DNA of 64,000 nucleotides from Brachionus manjavacas (GCA_019054805.1 JAHQIY010000001.1:3052501-3116500); one strand, 5' to 3'. Numbered from the stretch's first letter, positions 44,202 to 58,700 are shown. Notes: a model not told the origin generated them from the letters alone. Translations and numbers: made by a program.

Positions 44202-44393
44202 CACTCAAAGGACCGGCGGTGTCAATTTGACACTTTTTCAAAAATTCAAATTTAATTTTTTAGTTAACGATCGATCATAATTACATGTTTTGTTATTTTT
44301 TTAAAGTATTCTGCTTTTCATGTTACAGACTTTTATGGAACGAATGCAACATTTAAACAAAGTTTATGTCAAAAATAGCCGGTCCTTTGAGTG
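44202..44393. mobile_element. piggyBac-type MITE, 192 bp, in TTAA
   Basis: The inverted termini are CACTCAAAGGACCGGC... and ...GCCGGTCCTTTGAGTG. TTAA flanks both sides (44198-44201 and 44394-44397), the hallmark target of piggyBac elements. It has no coding capacity. Confidence 0.85.
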
Positions 44394-44477
44394 TTAATAA
44401 TTGACTTATTTAATAATTAATATATTGAATTATTTTCATTATTATTTTGTATCATTTTCTTTTTAAAAAAAAAATTA

Positions 44478-46123
44478 ATGGGTGGCCAAAAATGGTTTAG
44501 TGACAAAAATTGACAAAATTTTAGGCGTTTTGATACATGGCCTTCCTTTAGGAGTGGTATTTTTCTCTTTATATAAGCCTTTTTTTAAATAAAAAACCAA
44601 ATTATTTTTCACAAGTAAATAAATTTAAAATTACTTTCAAATTCAAGTCAAAGCGCCTAAAATTTTGTCAATTTTGGAGAAAAAAAAAAACCAGCTATTT
44701 AAAAATCTTCCGATAATGTTTTCGGATGAAAAGATGTTCACGGTAGACGGTGGTCTAAATTAACAAAATCACCGAGTTTATGCAGTATCACGTGAGGAAG
44801 CTGACAAAAAAGGAGGTTAAAAAAATCCTATTATTTTGTTTTTAAACTTGAATGTTAAATTCAAGAATTATTTTTAAGGATTATATGGAACATCAAAATT
44901 TCCTCTTTCTGAAATGGTGTGGATAGGATTGACGGAAAAAGGTGCTACTGAACCATTCTTCGTTGAAAAAATTACAAATTATAATATTGTTTAGATAAAT
45001 TAAAAATCTTTTAAAAAATTTTAGACAAGACAATAAATTCGTTGTATTATCAGCGTCGAATTCTACCATTTGCTAAGAGAGAAGGACAGCGAATTTTTGG
45101 TACTAATCAATGGGTTTTTCAACAGGATGGCGCTACACCTCATACATCAAATACCAGTCAAAAATGGTATGAGAAAAATTTGTTCAAATTTATCAGAAAA
45201 TTAAATTGGCCACCGAATTCGCCAGATCTAAATCCATGTGACTACTTTTTTTGCAACGAAGTAGTATCAAAAATGAGGCCAAAAAATACTCAAATAGGGA
45301 AGAATTTATTGAGGAAATTAAAAGAGGTGTCGGACGGGTAAATAAAGAACATATTGAAAAGTCTTTAAGATACTTTAATCAAAGGGTGAGGAGTGTTGAA
45401 GAAGCTAAAGGGGAATATTGTCACAAATAATTTTAATTAAATAAAAAAAAATTCAAATTTTTATATCTTTATTTTTTCATATTAGGACAAGGCCACTATC
45501 ACATATTTTATATCAAAATAAAGGATAAACTTTAAGCTTTTAAATCAGGTATTTTATTCAGTAACTTTCCCTTGTTTTCTCGGAAATTTTCAACTTAATG
45601 ATGTATAGCACTAAAGTTTAAAAAATACTGAAAATCAAGACTCAAAAAAAAATTTTATTTTATAAAGATATTTATTTAAAAGCTTAAATTCAATTATATA
45701 TGTGTTCAAAATTTTAAGATAATACCTTAAACAAATCAAAAGTTATTCAATAAAAACATAAAACACCCGAGTTTTTTAGATTTTAGAACAATGGTCATTT
45801 TTTGGTGTTATTTGATTGTTTCTTCTCGAAAACTAGACGGAATAAAACAATCTATAGCTCATTTTAACCATAAAAAAATTCTCTACAAAATGATAAAACT
45901 CACAACTTTTATATGGTGATTTATGAGGACAACCTAGGTCGCAGGTAGGGGTCAATTAGTAGGCCAGAGTGGACTAATTTTGAAAAGAAAGTTTTATAAA
46001 AATATCAATTTCAGAAACTAGAGAAAAAAAGCCGAAAACCCTCAAAATTTCACTATTATATCATTGTCCGTTCACTATTTTTTTTCTCAATGAATTTTAA
46101 GACAACCATTTTTGGCCACCCGT
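44478..46123 (+). mobile_element. Tc1/mariner-type element with decayed DD37D transposase
   Basis: Inverted termini are ATGGGTGGCCAAAAATGG (left) and CCATTTTTGGCCACCCGT (right), flanked by TA. Plus-strand blocks encode a transposase: MFSDEKMFTVDGG near 44715, WIGLTEKGATEPFF near 44920, and from about 45027 the catalytic FQQDGATPHTS and WPPNSPDLNPCDYFF. The last two catalytic Asp are 37 residues apart (DD37D, maT-like). The end (KEHIEKSLRYFNQRVRS...) is one frame off after about 45300. Sequence breaks at about 44815-44880 and 44990-45025 look like short introns or decay. The N-terminal DNA-binding domain is missing, so it is inactive. Confidence 0.85.
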
Positions 46124-46795
46124 TAGAATTAAATAAGACTAAACTTTTAAGACTTTTGCAATTGATGCAGTTTGATTGTTCCATCTTGTTGCATCCCGAG
46201 AACTAATTTTCTAGTTGTCCTGCTTAAAATTCGCCCGCCACAAATTCGATCATCTAATCCAGAATGATACGTGTGAATGAAATTTTAAATATTACTTAAA
46301 TATTATTAAATATTGCTACATTTAAACAAGTGACTTTTATAATAAATAGTCTAAAAAAATTTTATTTTTAACTTCCTACCATAAATTGCATCCACAAGGT
46401 GTTTAATTAGATTTTGCTTGAAATTGCATTTATTTCCAAACATAAACCCAAACGACATGAAGCTGATATATATTTTTAAATATATAATTTAGCATTATTA
46501 TCATAAATTTACATATTTTATTATCACAGCAAAAAAAAAATCTTAGTTTTACTGCAACAAATAATCAAGCTATCAAAAATCGATTTTAAATGACACCATC
46601 TTCGCTAATCTTTATAATCAACTCGAACAATACTTTTTTTCCGTCTCCAACTAGTCTAAATTAAATTTAAAAAAAAAAATTTTTTTTAATTTTTTAGTTT
46701 TTTAATTTTTAATTTTAGTTTTTTAATTAAAAAAGCATTTTCAGATTATTTATTTTTTTCTAATTTAAATTTAATTTTGTTCAAAAATACTAAAA
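46124..46795. promoter_or_regulatory. 5' flank of HEATR5
   Basis: This 670-bp region lies between the mariner-type element and the HEATR5 start codon. No upstream exon is evident; the last 120 nt are T/A-rich and could be 5' untranslated sequence. No TATA or initiator call is possible in this base composition. Confidence 0.35.
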
Positions 46796-49700
46796 ATGGA
46801 TTCAAGAGCCCAATCGATAGAAAATCAATTGAAAAAAACACTGTCAGACAGCGACACCTTAGTTCTAAGCGACAGCCTACTGGAACAAATAATCGGTCAC
46901 AAAAAGCGGCCCCTGTACCTGCACGACTGGCTTCTGAGTCTGGACACAAAAATAAGCCGCATCCAAAAGTCGACGCTCAAGCAACAACAAGAAAAGCTGG
47001 TGCAGCAGCTGTTCATTTTATTCAATCAATTTCCGGGCCCATCCGTCCGCAGCCTAATCGCCAGCACAATCGCCAGCCTGTACTCGCACGGCGACTTTTT
47101 GTCGCTCTACGCCACAATAGAAAAGTGCAATGAGATACTCAAATCGAAGGACGAGACTCAGCTGCAGCAAATGGCCAAATTGTGCTCGCTGGCATGTCTC
47201 AAGCAGCTTTATCAGCAGCTGGGTCGCACTTGCGGCACGATGTACCAGGACACGTGTCAAATTTTGTTCAAGTGCATGAAAAGCGCCGAGTCGCAGCTGC
47301 GCATCGAAATAGTGCGCACGTTCGAAGCGGTCATAACGGGCCTGGCCAGCGCCGGCTCCTCCAGCCACAAGGACATATTCAAGCAGCTGAAGCCGCTGTG
47401 CCAAGACCGCAACATGAACGTGCGCTCAGCGGCCATCAAGTCGTTGTCCGAAATGATAAAGCACTGCTCGTTTTTGTATATGTCGTCGAGCTCGGCTGCT
47501 CCGTCTAATTCCGGCGTGTGCAGCGAGCTCGAGTCGAGTGTTCAGCTCGGCCTCAAGGCCTTGGACAACTCGAACTTTGACGTGCGAGTTCAAACGAGCG
47601 TTTACCTGGCTCAATTGATCTACTATGCGATTGTGAGCGCGGACAAGCAGCCGGTGAGTGGCGAAGACAAATCGCCCAGTGGCAAGCATAAACAAACGAG
47701 CCAGTGTGGCAAGCAGTTGACACAGGACAAGATCGGCAACATTTTAGCCTTGTTGGCCAACGGGTTTAACAGAGCGAGCGCGTCGTTCAGCGGCTTCAAT
47801 TTGGTGCGCAATGTGACACTGCCGAGCTCGAACAGCTCCAGCTCTCTGACCAACGAGTCGCAGCAAAGTCAAAATGCTGAAAGTCCCATGCAGCAGTCGA
47901 GCTCTGGCTCGGTTGCGAGTAGTCGCGAGATGCGCATCGGCCTGACCTATGCCTATGTGCAGCTGGCCGATTTGCTAGGCGCTACTTGGCTGCAAAAAAA
48001 TCTCACTCTATTTCTAAGTCACGTGCTCAACTTGGTCAATAACACCAGGTCAGTGCAGAGCCACTTGGACGCTGTTTACTCGCGCAAATGTGTCCAATTC
48101 ATTTTGCGCTCGATTGTGGGCGGAATGCTCAACGAAAAGGTGCAGCTACAAGCGGCCAATGAGCTCATGCATCTAATCGAGAAGCTCACTGCCACACACA
48201 ACACTCAGCACATTCTAATTTGTTCGTTGCACGAGCTAAGCTGCATTTTGAGAACGCTGAACACTTCGTGTTCGATACTTCTATCCGAAGACAACAAATT
48301 GGTCGCCAAGCTATCCAACTCGCTGTTGTATGCGCACGTAGGCGTCAAATGCATGACAGCGTGGTGCCTGCGCTCGCTGACCAATTCTCTGCCTTCGCTC
48401 ATGTCCTCTCTTCTAGACACATGCATGGACAAGTTGTCGCTGGTGCGCAATTCGTCTGACGCGCTCACAGGCTACGGCTACGCGTGCTCAGCTCTCATGG
48501 GTGCCATAAATGAGTGTCCGCTGGGCGTGCCGAGCCTCAAGCCAAAGCTGGGCTACAACATTGGCGAAGAGCTGTTGCGCAGCGCCTCCCAAAGTTCAAA
48601 TGTGAGTTTGGCCATGCAAAAGACCAACATTGGCTGGATGTTGATCGGAGCATTTATGACGGTCGGCGGAGGCCTCGTCCGCAAACACTTCACTCGAATT
48701 AGAAAATTGTGGACACTAACGCTGCCCAGTAGCTTGGAGCAAATCGAGCAGGAGAAAAAAAGGGGCGACGCGAGCACTTGGCAGCTGAGTTTGGAGAGTA
48801 GAGCGGGCGCTTTGGCAAGCATGAGCTCTTTTTTGCAAAATTGCAGCGACATGCTCGACGACGAGAGCACATGTCAAGCGTTTGTTCCGCCGGTGCAGTG
48901 TGCCATTTTGCTTCTGTGCCAATTGCCCGCCATTCTCAAGCTAAACCAATCGGTGGGCCTAAAAGCCCAGTCGGCCATGTACAGACTCAAGCTGTATCAA
49001 GTGCTGAGCCATTTGCCGACTAGACTCTACGAGACCAGTTTTGCCATGCTGCTGAGCGAACTAGTGGCCGAATTTACCATGGCCGACCAGTCCAATTCAA
49101 ATTTAGTGACGTCAATGCTTCGCTCAGTGTGCCACTCGAACGACTCCATTCTGTTCTCCAATTCGCTGCACCATGTCGAGTACAAGTCAATCGAGGACCA
49201 GTTGGCGCCGTTTTCGGCGTCCGGATGCGAAACATTCGAACATGACGTCACCTACTTGTACCAGAACACAAACACAAGCGACTCATGCCAATCGGCGCTG
49301 CCGCTCGGCGTCTCAGTCATCGACGCATCCATCCACCTATTCGGCCAAATGTATCCCAAGTGCCCCAACAAGCACAGGTTGCAAATACTGCACCATTTCA
49401 TCGATCTCATACACAAACCGACCAAGTCGAATCGTCAAGCACTGCAGATAAACATATTCACGGCCGTGTTGAGCAGCTTGAAAAATTTGGCCGAGACCAA
49501 GAGTGATTTGGGCGACGAGCCGATTCGCCGTGCCACTCTCAACCTAGTGCTGGACACACTCAGCCACTCGAACGCCATACTGAGGTGTGCGGCCGGCGAG
49601 GCGCTTGGCCGGGTTGCCCAAGTGTGCGCCGACTCTCACTTCGTGAACGAAGTGGGTCAATTTTGCTTCGAAAAGCTGCGAAACAGCCAGGAGGTGACGG

Positions 49701-52700
49701 CGCGCACCGGCTACGCTCTCGGCCTCGGCTGCCTGCATCGCTACGTGGGCTCGATGGGCGCCGGCCAGCAAATGACCACCACGGTCTCGGCCCTGTTCGC
49801 CATGGCCCAGAGTCCCAGCTCGAGCATCGTTCAAGTTTGGGCCATTCACGCGCTCTACTTGATCATTGACTCGGGCGGCTCCATGTTCCGCAATTTCATC
49901 GAGCCGTGCGTCGAATTTATTGTGCAGTCGGCGCTCAGCATTCCGCTCACCAATCGAGACGTGTTCATCGGGCTCGGCAAGCTCTTGAGCTCGCTGATCA
50001 CGTTCCTGGGTCCCGAGCTTCAGCTCGACCAGGACATATGCAGCTCGTGTTTGATCACGTGCACAGTCATGAAGCAGCATTGTGACTCGGCCATAAACGC
50101 CGAGGCCATTCAGTGTTTGCAGCAGATGCATTTGTTTGCGCCCGAGCTAATCGACTTGAAGAGTCTGGTGCCCTATCTGCTCGACTCGCTGGTCAGCAAG
50201 GATTTTGTGCTAAGAAAAGTTAGCATCAATTGTTTGAGACAGCTGTGTCAAAAAGATTCGCTTGATGTGTGCAAAATAGCCAAGGACTATGTGCGTCAAA
50301 GTCATCCGAGTGGGCTGCTGTGTCTCATTAGTGATCGTGGTCTAGAGTTTTTGCTCTTCAAAATGCTCGACATTGAAACAAATCCCAAGCTTGTCAAGGA
50401 CATACACGACATCTTGTACAGCCTTTTGACCAGCACTCTAAACGAGATTACCCTAAAGGATTGGCTGTTTCTATGCAAAGACATTGCCATCAGCTCTGAA
50501 GGTTGGTCTAAAAAATTGCTTTTTCTTTTTAACTTCTGATTTCTTCTTGATATTTTTTATTGCGGTGTTAGCAAACAAACTATTTAAATGGAGTCATTTG
50601 ACTTTTAAAGTAAATCTTTGACGTTGTGACATTTTTTCAACCTATTTTTACAGCTTACTGGACCAGGTGGTGATTTGGTCTCGCTCCTAGTAACTCTACT
50701 ACTTCACATTCATCTTCACCAATTACAGAACACAATAAAATGTATTAATCCAGGAGCAGTCTGGATTTAGAAAACACCGGTGAACATCAGATAATCTTTT
50801 CTTTTTAATTCAAAAAATTGTGGAGTCATTAGAAAAAAAGAGTTTGTTGCCTGTTTTTGATATTTCCTAAGCCTTTGATAGGGTTTGGCTTGAAGGTTTA
50901 CTTTTTAAATTGATTAAAATGAATCCACCTCCTTACTTAACTAATTGGATTGGATTCTTTTTAGACTCTAGGACTTTTAAGACTCAAGGTAAATGTGAAT
51001 GAACACCTGAGCGAAGAATACCAAATATCCGCAGGTCTCCTTCAAGGCTCATTAATTAGTCCTCTTTTGTTTAGTATATATATTAATGACATCCCCAAAA
51101 AGAAATAAAACTATTTGCTTTTCGCAGATGATCTAGTAGCATTCTTCATCTATAACAAAAAGGGAAACCTAGAAAATAAGATAAATAAATACACAACGAA
51201 CTAGAACAATCGCTTATTAAATGGAAAATGAAGATATCAGTTGAAAAGACGTTTTCAGTAGTCTTTTCAAAGTCTAAAAAAATGAGTGATAATCTTAACT
51301 TAAAAATTTATGGAAACAGAATGGTGAGCCAAAATGAAATCAAGTTTTGTGGTATAAATTTGATTCTAAGTAATACTTAAGAACGTTGCAATAAAAGGCT
51401 AAATATTATTAAGATACTGTCATACAAAAAATTGGGTCTTAATCAAAATACACTAGGAAATTTATTAGTCGGATCAATTTTAGACTATTCTTTTCCTTGC
51501 TTGAATTCATTTTCAGAAAATAATATCAAAAAACTACAAGCAATTCAGAATCCTAAATAAAGTAAAAGTCAACTTTTGTTTCGCTATAAATTTTAAAAAC
51601 ATTTGGCAAAATGGTAGTTATGGTAGAAACTCTTTTATGTAACGAGCTAAGTAAAGCCATTTTTTTCTTTTCGCCTTGATATACAATTAGAGTACAACCT
51701 TTTTCTTCATCAAAAATACTATATTGGCTCTTTTTTACTTTTAATTTTTTTTATTTGTTTGCTATACCGAGCTAGAGCTCCTTCAGATTAAAAAAAGGAA
51801 ATTAAAATTAAATAAGATAAAATAGCTTAGAATAGAAGAAAATTAAAATAAGATAAATTGAAAAAAAGAGTTACAGGATACAAATTTTTAAATTTTTGAT
51901 TATTCAGGGAAAAAATAAGAAATTAGGTAGCAATTACACAGTGGAGTCGGGTATTCGAGATATCTTGACTCGAAAACTGCTTTATATTCTTCAACCAGTT
52001 TGACAACTAATGGAACAGAGTTTTTTAGACCATCCCTAAGATATCTCTCACTCAACTCAAAAATTCGATTGGACACGGTTAGTAATTTAGGTTTATTTAA
52101 GGCCTCTTAGCATTTTTCCCCTTATATTTTTCCCTTTTTTTTTACCCTTCTTTATTTTTTTTTGGGCGTTGTTGCATAAATCATAATTAAAAAGAGTCAA
52201 AATTTGAATTAAAGTTTTATTTTTAAAAAAGAGGCATTTAAATGAAAAATAATAATTAAAAAAAAAAGTTACCAAATAACATTAAATACAAAAACGTCAA
52301 TCTCAATTGTTGGCCATGTCTTCCATTGTGCAAACCGTGGTTTGGTGGACTCGATTAAATTTGTTGTTCAACAACTTAAGATTGAAATGTCACAGAATTT
52401 GAACTATTTTTACTTATTTAATATTTTAACAACTTTTTAAAAGTAGATTTTTTTACTTAATTTTTCTTATGTTTTGTACACATCTAAAAACTTAATTTAA
52501 TTTTTCTAATCTTTATGTTTATGAGGCTTTATTCATTCAAATAAATAAGTAAATAAATTAAATGGAAAAATTAGTTTTTTTCTATCAATTAAAGCGTGAG
52601 CATTAAAGTAAATTTTTAGTTTAATTAATTAAAATTAATTTTATAATCTTTATTTTTTAATGGGATTAAATTATTTAATATTATTCAGAGGGAAAAATGC

Positions 52701-55700
52701 TATAGAACCCTAAAATGATGGATACAGTATCAGATTTTTAATAGATTATGAAATTTAATTTATAGTAAAATTTAATACCTAGAAATTTAATTTCTCTTTG
52801 GCTTTGAATTTTATTTCTATCTAATTTAATATAAAAAAAAGGAGGTTCTTTATTGCATTTTGACTCAGCATGACTTTTCAACTAAAATTTTCATTTGCCA
52901 TTTGGAAAGCCATTTTTCTAATTTTTTTTGATAAAAGTTTGAACCAATTTCAAAGAAATAAAGCAACTATCCACTGCAATGTTTTTTTTTATGACTCTCG
53001 ATCAATTTAAATGATACCACCGGTAATCTAAGAAAACTTTTTTTTGAAAAAAAATAATTAGTTCTTAAATTTAAGTTTTTTTTTAATTTTCCAAAAAAAA
53101 TTGATTGATTTTAGTGGCATTTAACTATGTATCGAACACTGGTTTTCATTTTGACCTTTTTCATGTAACACAGTAACATGTAACTTTGGTTGAAAAAAGA
53201 CACAATAATAATTTTTTAAGTAATTTATTTATTTTAATTATTTTTTCTCTGGAGGATGAGAAAGTATTTAATGCACATCTGTGTTGCCAAATAACCTGAA
53301 AATAAAAATTAGGGTCTTGCTTATTATGTGACCAAGGGGGTCATGAAATGTGTAACCTGATGACTTTTGTCAGTTTGGTGACCGGATATTTTTTTTTCGA
53401 CCATCGATACCAAAAATTTACAAATTTATTGGTCATCAAAATTTAAATAATTCCAAATTTTTTAAAGACAAAAATTTTAATAAAATAATTCTTTCAACTG
53501 GTCCAGATGAAGCAGGTAATGATAAAAATTTTTGTGAAAGTCATAACTTCATGAACAGGCAAGACCCAAAAATTGAATGATAACAATTAAAAATTAACAA
53601 TAAGAAATTTTATTTTAATGTTAATATTAACGAAAAAAAATTTTTTTTTCTGCTCAAATTAAGAAATCGATTATTTTTTACTTAATTAAAGAATTAATAG
53701 TCTCTAATCGACGCAACAAAGGTTCACAGTTATACGGAAATGAACGCTTTAATTGTCTTATTTTGTTCTCAACTATTTTCAGTGCTTCAAACATTTGATC
53801 AAAATCCAATTTCTCACCACTTTCTATTCTAATTACGCTCTTAAATTGCTCTATTTTAACTTGAGATTCTCTTAACTTTTTTCTAATATCATCTACAAAA
53901 TTACTTGACTCGATCAATTTAGAATTTAAAAATTTCAAATATTTAAGAAAGTATTCCAAAAAAATTGTTTCATTGCTAATCAGCCAGTCTACCAATACTT
54001 GATAGTCAAAGCGAATGCTTGACAAAAGTTTAAGAAACATTACATGACTGTCTAAGTCAAAATGAAACATTTTTCTAAATAAAACTAAATTTTCTGCTTC
54101 TTTTTTTAAACATAAATAGCAAAAATTAATAACCAAGTCATCATCTTTTCCATTAAAAACCAAATCTGGTCGAAACATGTTTTTATTGTAGAATAAACGA
54201 TTAATTTGTTCAGTGTTAATAACATCTTTGATATTTAATTCGGCCAAAATTTTAAACACCAAAATCAAAAAATTCACCGCCAAGTCCTCTTTTATCTCTT
54301 CTAAGCATTCCAACTTTTCAATTTGCTCTAAAATAAGTTCTTCGTTTAATTTAATAAAAAAAGACTTGAAAAATTCTTTATTAATTTTCATTTCAGTAAA
54401 CACGCTCAATGAATTTAGATATTTGTAGAATATGAAGAATCGATGATCGATTAGGAGTTTTGCTAAATCGATATTGATGAACAATAATTCAATTTTTGAA
54501 ATCAATTTTTTATTGTCTGATAAATACTTTGACTTGGCGATTTCTTTTATAATGCTTAAAGATGGTAAAATCGAAAACGAGCCCAGTTCAGGTTCTAACG
54601 ATGTATTAATCAAACTGAACAATTCTGGGAGGTTTTCAGGGTCTTTCTCTCTATTTATTTTTAAATACGATTTTAACAATTTTACTCCAATATTAAAATT
54701 TGATCTAATGACACTTTTTATCAATGCTAATTCAAAATTGCTATTTTTTTCTACTGATACTTTTAAAAGCTTGATTAACAAATGTTCTATGATTTTGTTC
54801 TGTTTACATTTTAGCTCATTTTGTTTCAGGATTTTTAAGTATTCCTCAAAATTGGCATCTTTTGATTGATCTAATTCAGCGATTTTATTACTGATAAAGA
54901 AAATAGTTTTTTTGTCATCTGAATTCATTTTGACTGAAAATGATAAATTTTGATTTTAAATAATTTTAATTTTGTTGTATATTCATGGTTTCGAAGCAAA
55001 AATTAGCATGAATCAAAAAAATATAAATAATTTTTTTAACAGAAATAAATTTACATCTAGTCTTTGACTAAATAATTTTATTTTAATGTACTTTGTTCAA
55101 TTATTTATCCATAACAGAACTTAACTTTTCTTCTTTTTTTTTTCATCAGTTTTTGCTCATTTATTTAATCGCTAGTCTAAAAAAATGGCATTGATCCATT
55201 CTGAATTGTCTGGGAACTTTCCCTAAAATTATTAAATAAATAAATTTTTCAAAAATTAGTTTATTATATCATTCAAGATTTAAATTATTTTTTTTACTAT
55301 TAGATTACAAACATTCAAATTTGTATTTAAAATTTATATATACCATAATTATCTTTTAAAAAAAAATATTAAAATGTGATTTTCTTTCAGTCATTTTTTT
55401 TTTTTGGATTGAACAGACTTGGGCAAAAGTGATTAAGTCAAATTTTTTTTTTTCAAAAAAAGTCTTTAAAATTTAAAATTGAAAAAGTCTTTAAATTTAA
55501 TTAAATGTTGATGTCGAACACTTAATGTTTATTTTTTCTTTTTTTGATATTTAAAAACAAAATTTAAATTAAAAATTCTTTAAAAGACTTTAAATGACTT
55601 TTTTTTTGACTTTTGCCCAAGTCTGGGATTGAACATGTGCTAATAAATAAAAACATTAGTTAATAATAAAATTAGTAATGGAATTTAGTAATTTTAATAA

Positions 55701-58700
55701 TTTTTTGATCAAAATTATTTGGACAATAAAGCAAAATACAGAGTTGCTTAAAAGTACCAAATTAGGTTCGGACTTGGACTCTGCTACAACTCTTCCAAAT
55801 AAAAAAAACTGACCTGACCATTTTTTCAGAATTTTGTCTAGTTTCAGAATCTTTATAATAAAATTTGGAGGTAATGGATATTTTTAGAACAATATTCTTT
55901 TTTTCTTTGATAAAAAAGAACCTAGGAATATTAAAAAAAAAAAATTTCGTAAGTTTGTCAGAAACGATGACCAACTTTTGTTTTAAAAAACTAGAGAAGG
56001 GAGGAATAAAAAATTTTTTTTCAAAAATTAAGAAATTTTTGGTTTTTGACGCAGATTCCAAATCTGATTTTGAAAATGAAAAGTTTTAGATTTCCGAAAA
56101 TTTTGAAAATGAATTTTTTCAATTGAGTGGAGTTTTAGTCACAAAATTTTATTCTGTCACCAAATGAGATTAGTCTATTTCTTTATCATCTTCGATAAAT
56201 TATTGATTCATTTAAATAGCTAAAAAGAAATTTAAAGGTTTCTAAAATATTTTTTTTAGTTATTTATTTAATTAATATGTTAATTGCTGATTTTTAATAA
56301 AAAATAAGAAATTGTTTTTTAAAAATTTTATTTAAGAATCTTTTACTGGAACTGGTGAGAGCTTAGTTAAAGCGAAGACTATTGTAGAGAAACCAGAAGA
56401 AAATGTAGAAAATGAAGAAAACGATCAGTTTGATGACGATTCCTTATCATTTAATAAATCCTCTTCACCTCAACAAAATCAATCTCATCAGTCCGATTCA
56501 CAAAATCTAAAACTAAAGCAGATAACAAAAATCATCTCTCCAAAATGGCCAAATAGAGCTTTTGCGTTTGATTTAATACGCCGAATTATATCAACTTTCG
56601 GCCAAAACACTTCTACTGACTCAGCCGACTCCTACAAGCACAAGGCACATTTTGATCTTCTCTTAGCCAAAAAACTCAAATCAAAACCAGCTAATTTTAA
56701 AAATCAAGATGACATCGAGCAAAATTATCTGATTCTTTTCTTACAAGATCTTATGCGGATAGCATGCATTGGCGCAACCAGTTCTTTAGACCCACTTAAG
56801 CTTGTAGGTCTAGATCTATTGCTCGACTTGATTTTGTATTTTGGCAAATGTGAGGAGCCCAATCCGGAGTTTAAAGGCCACTTGATTCTTGAACAGTATC
56901 AAGCGCAAGTCAGTGCTGCTTTAAGACCTCAATTCAGCATTGAAACAAGTGCACATGTTACTGCCAAAGCGTGCCAAGTATGCTCAATGTGGATCAGCAG
57001 TGGTGTTGCTAGAGATCTCAACGATCTGAGAAGAGTGAATCAACTTCTCGCCTCTTCACTTCAAAAACTGAATTTAAACAAAACAGCCGGCACTCCCATG
57101 GTCAATAACGACCAGCTTATTTACAGTGAATTGAGCTTAACTGTGGAAAAACTGGCTGTGCTAAGAGCCTGGGCCGATGTGTACATTGTGGCCCGAAAGA
57201 GTCTCAAGTCAGAAAACTTGCTAAATCTGGTAAAACCAGAACTGCATATTTTGAGCCATCATTGGTCCGTTGCTCTCAAGGACTATTCTTATCTTTGCCT
57301 TCCGGCCGAATACTCTAACCAGCTGCCGATCGAAGGTGGCTCATTTTATCACGCTGATTTGGTCGACTCTTCTAAGCCTATCTATAAGCAACACTTTACT
57401 AGAATTCTGCTAGGATATTCCCTTTGGTTAAACGAGATTGCGTTTGAAACAAACGAGAGCGAAGAATTCAAAGAAAAACTTTTTTTCGTGCTACTCGGTC
57501 TAAGTCTGGAGACTTTGTCCAACACCCAGGGCTTGGCTCAGCTTAGTGACGATACTATTCAAGACATTCTCGAATCGATTGATTCACTCTTGAAAATTAA
57601 GTTCTGTAGAGATGTTCTAACAAGCAAAAGTGTTTATTTGTGTGTTGAAATTTTGTCCATATTATACAAGTGAATAAATTTGAAATTTAAAAATAAATAA
57701 AATTTTATTAAATTGATTAACGCTTCTTTTTAGAATTAAACTTACCCGTGATTTGATGAACATTAATTTATTGGTGGTTGGAATCGTAAAACAAATTAAT
57801 GAATTATGGAAAGGTAAGTGTAATGCTGAGCAGACCAAAAATAGTGAAAAAAATTCATCGGCACTTGTTTTTGTCATTTTGGAAATATGCATCAAAGACT
57901 TGATCAGATATTTACCAAATTTATTGCAAAGTGGCAGGAAAAATGAAGAAAATGCTGGAGAATCGGTTGAATTGAGCAAGAACAAAATTACATTTAGCTC
58001 GAGCAAGAGTTCATTTTTGTACCTCCATGTGACCAAATGTGTGAAATTAACAGAGACAGATGTGGAACTGCTCAAAAAAGTCATCGATGTACTGAACGAT
58101 TTACCATTTAATTTTGGAATTAGCTTAGAAAGTAAGTACATTTTTTAAATCTTTCATTCATCCAGCAAATTGGCGATTTAGTTTTGAAGTTGTCATAATT
58201 ACCTGACATGCAAAAAATAAAATTTTTTTTAAAATTAATAATTCATTCATCAATTTATCTGTTGAATTATGAAACTTGTTAAAGATTTTTATTGACTAAA
58301 AAGATTTTTTTCTCAAATATGAAATTTTAAAATATCCCTATCTATTAAACTAAAATAGGTTTAAACTTTTTAATTGATTTTAATAAAAACTTTTGAAGAC
58401 AATAAAATTTTAATCTAAAATTTTTTTAAGAAAAAAAATAAAATTATTTTAGTTTGAATGGTAGGTCTTCAAGCCGTAGAATGGTAGTTCACATTTTAAT
58501 TTAAATAAATAAATAAATAAACTTCAATTTGCCAAAGATTGAGTCTCCTCTAATGATCAATAATATTTGGTCACATAATAGATGAACATATATTCACTTA
58601 ATCGAGAAGACTCAAAAGATAAACATCCTATGAATGAAAGTAAATCTTTTGTATGCACTTATTTTTTCATGTATAAAAATCATAATTATTCTTTTTCTAC

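Noticed and set aside
47054-50131. Several 60-195-codon ORFs overlapping HEATR5 exon 1 in other frames, notably the minus-strand one at 49544-50131
   Set aside because: They are shadows of a G+C-rich coding exon; the HEATR5 frame is open for 1,247 codons and has family conservation.
46796-50501. HEATR5 exon 1 as a bacterial or foreign insertion because of its G+C content
   Set aside because: It is animal HEATR5 sequence, and its donor phase matches downstream exons that continue the same protein.
57662-58141. 159-codon minus-strand ORF over HEATR5 exon 3
   Set aside because: The plus strand is the conserved HEATR5 frame with matched splice phases; this is its antisense.
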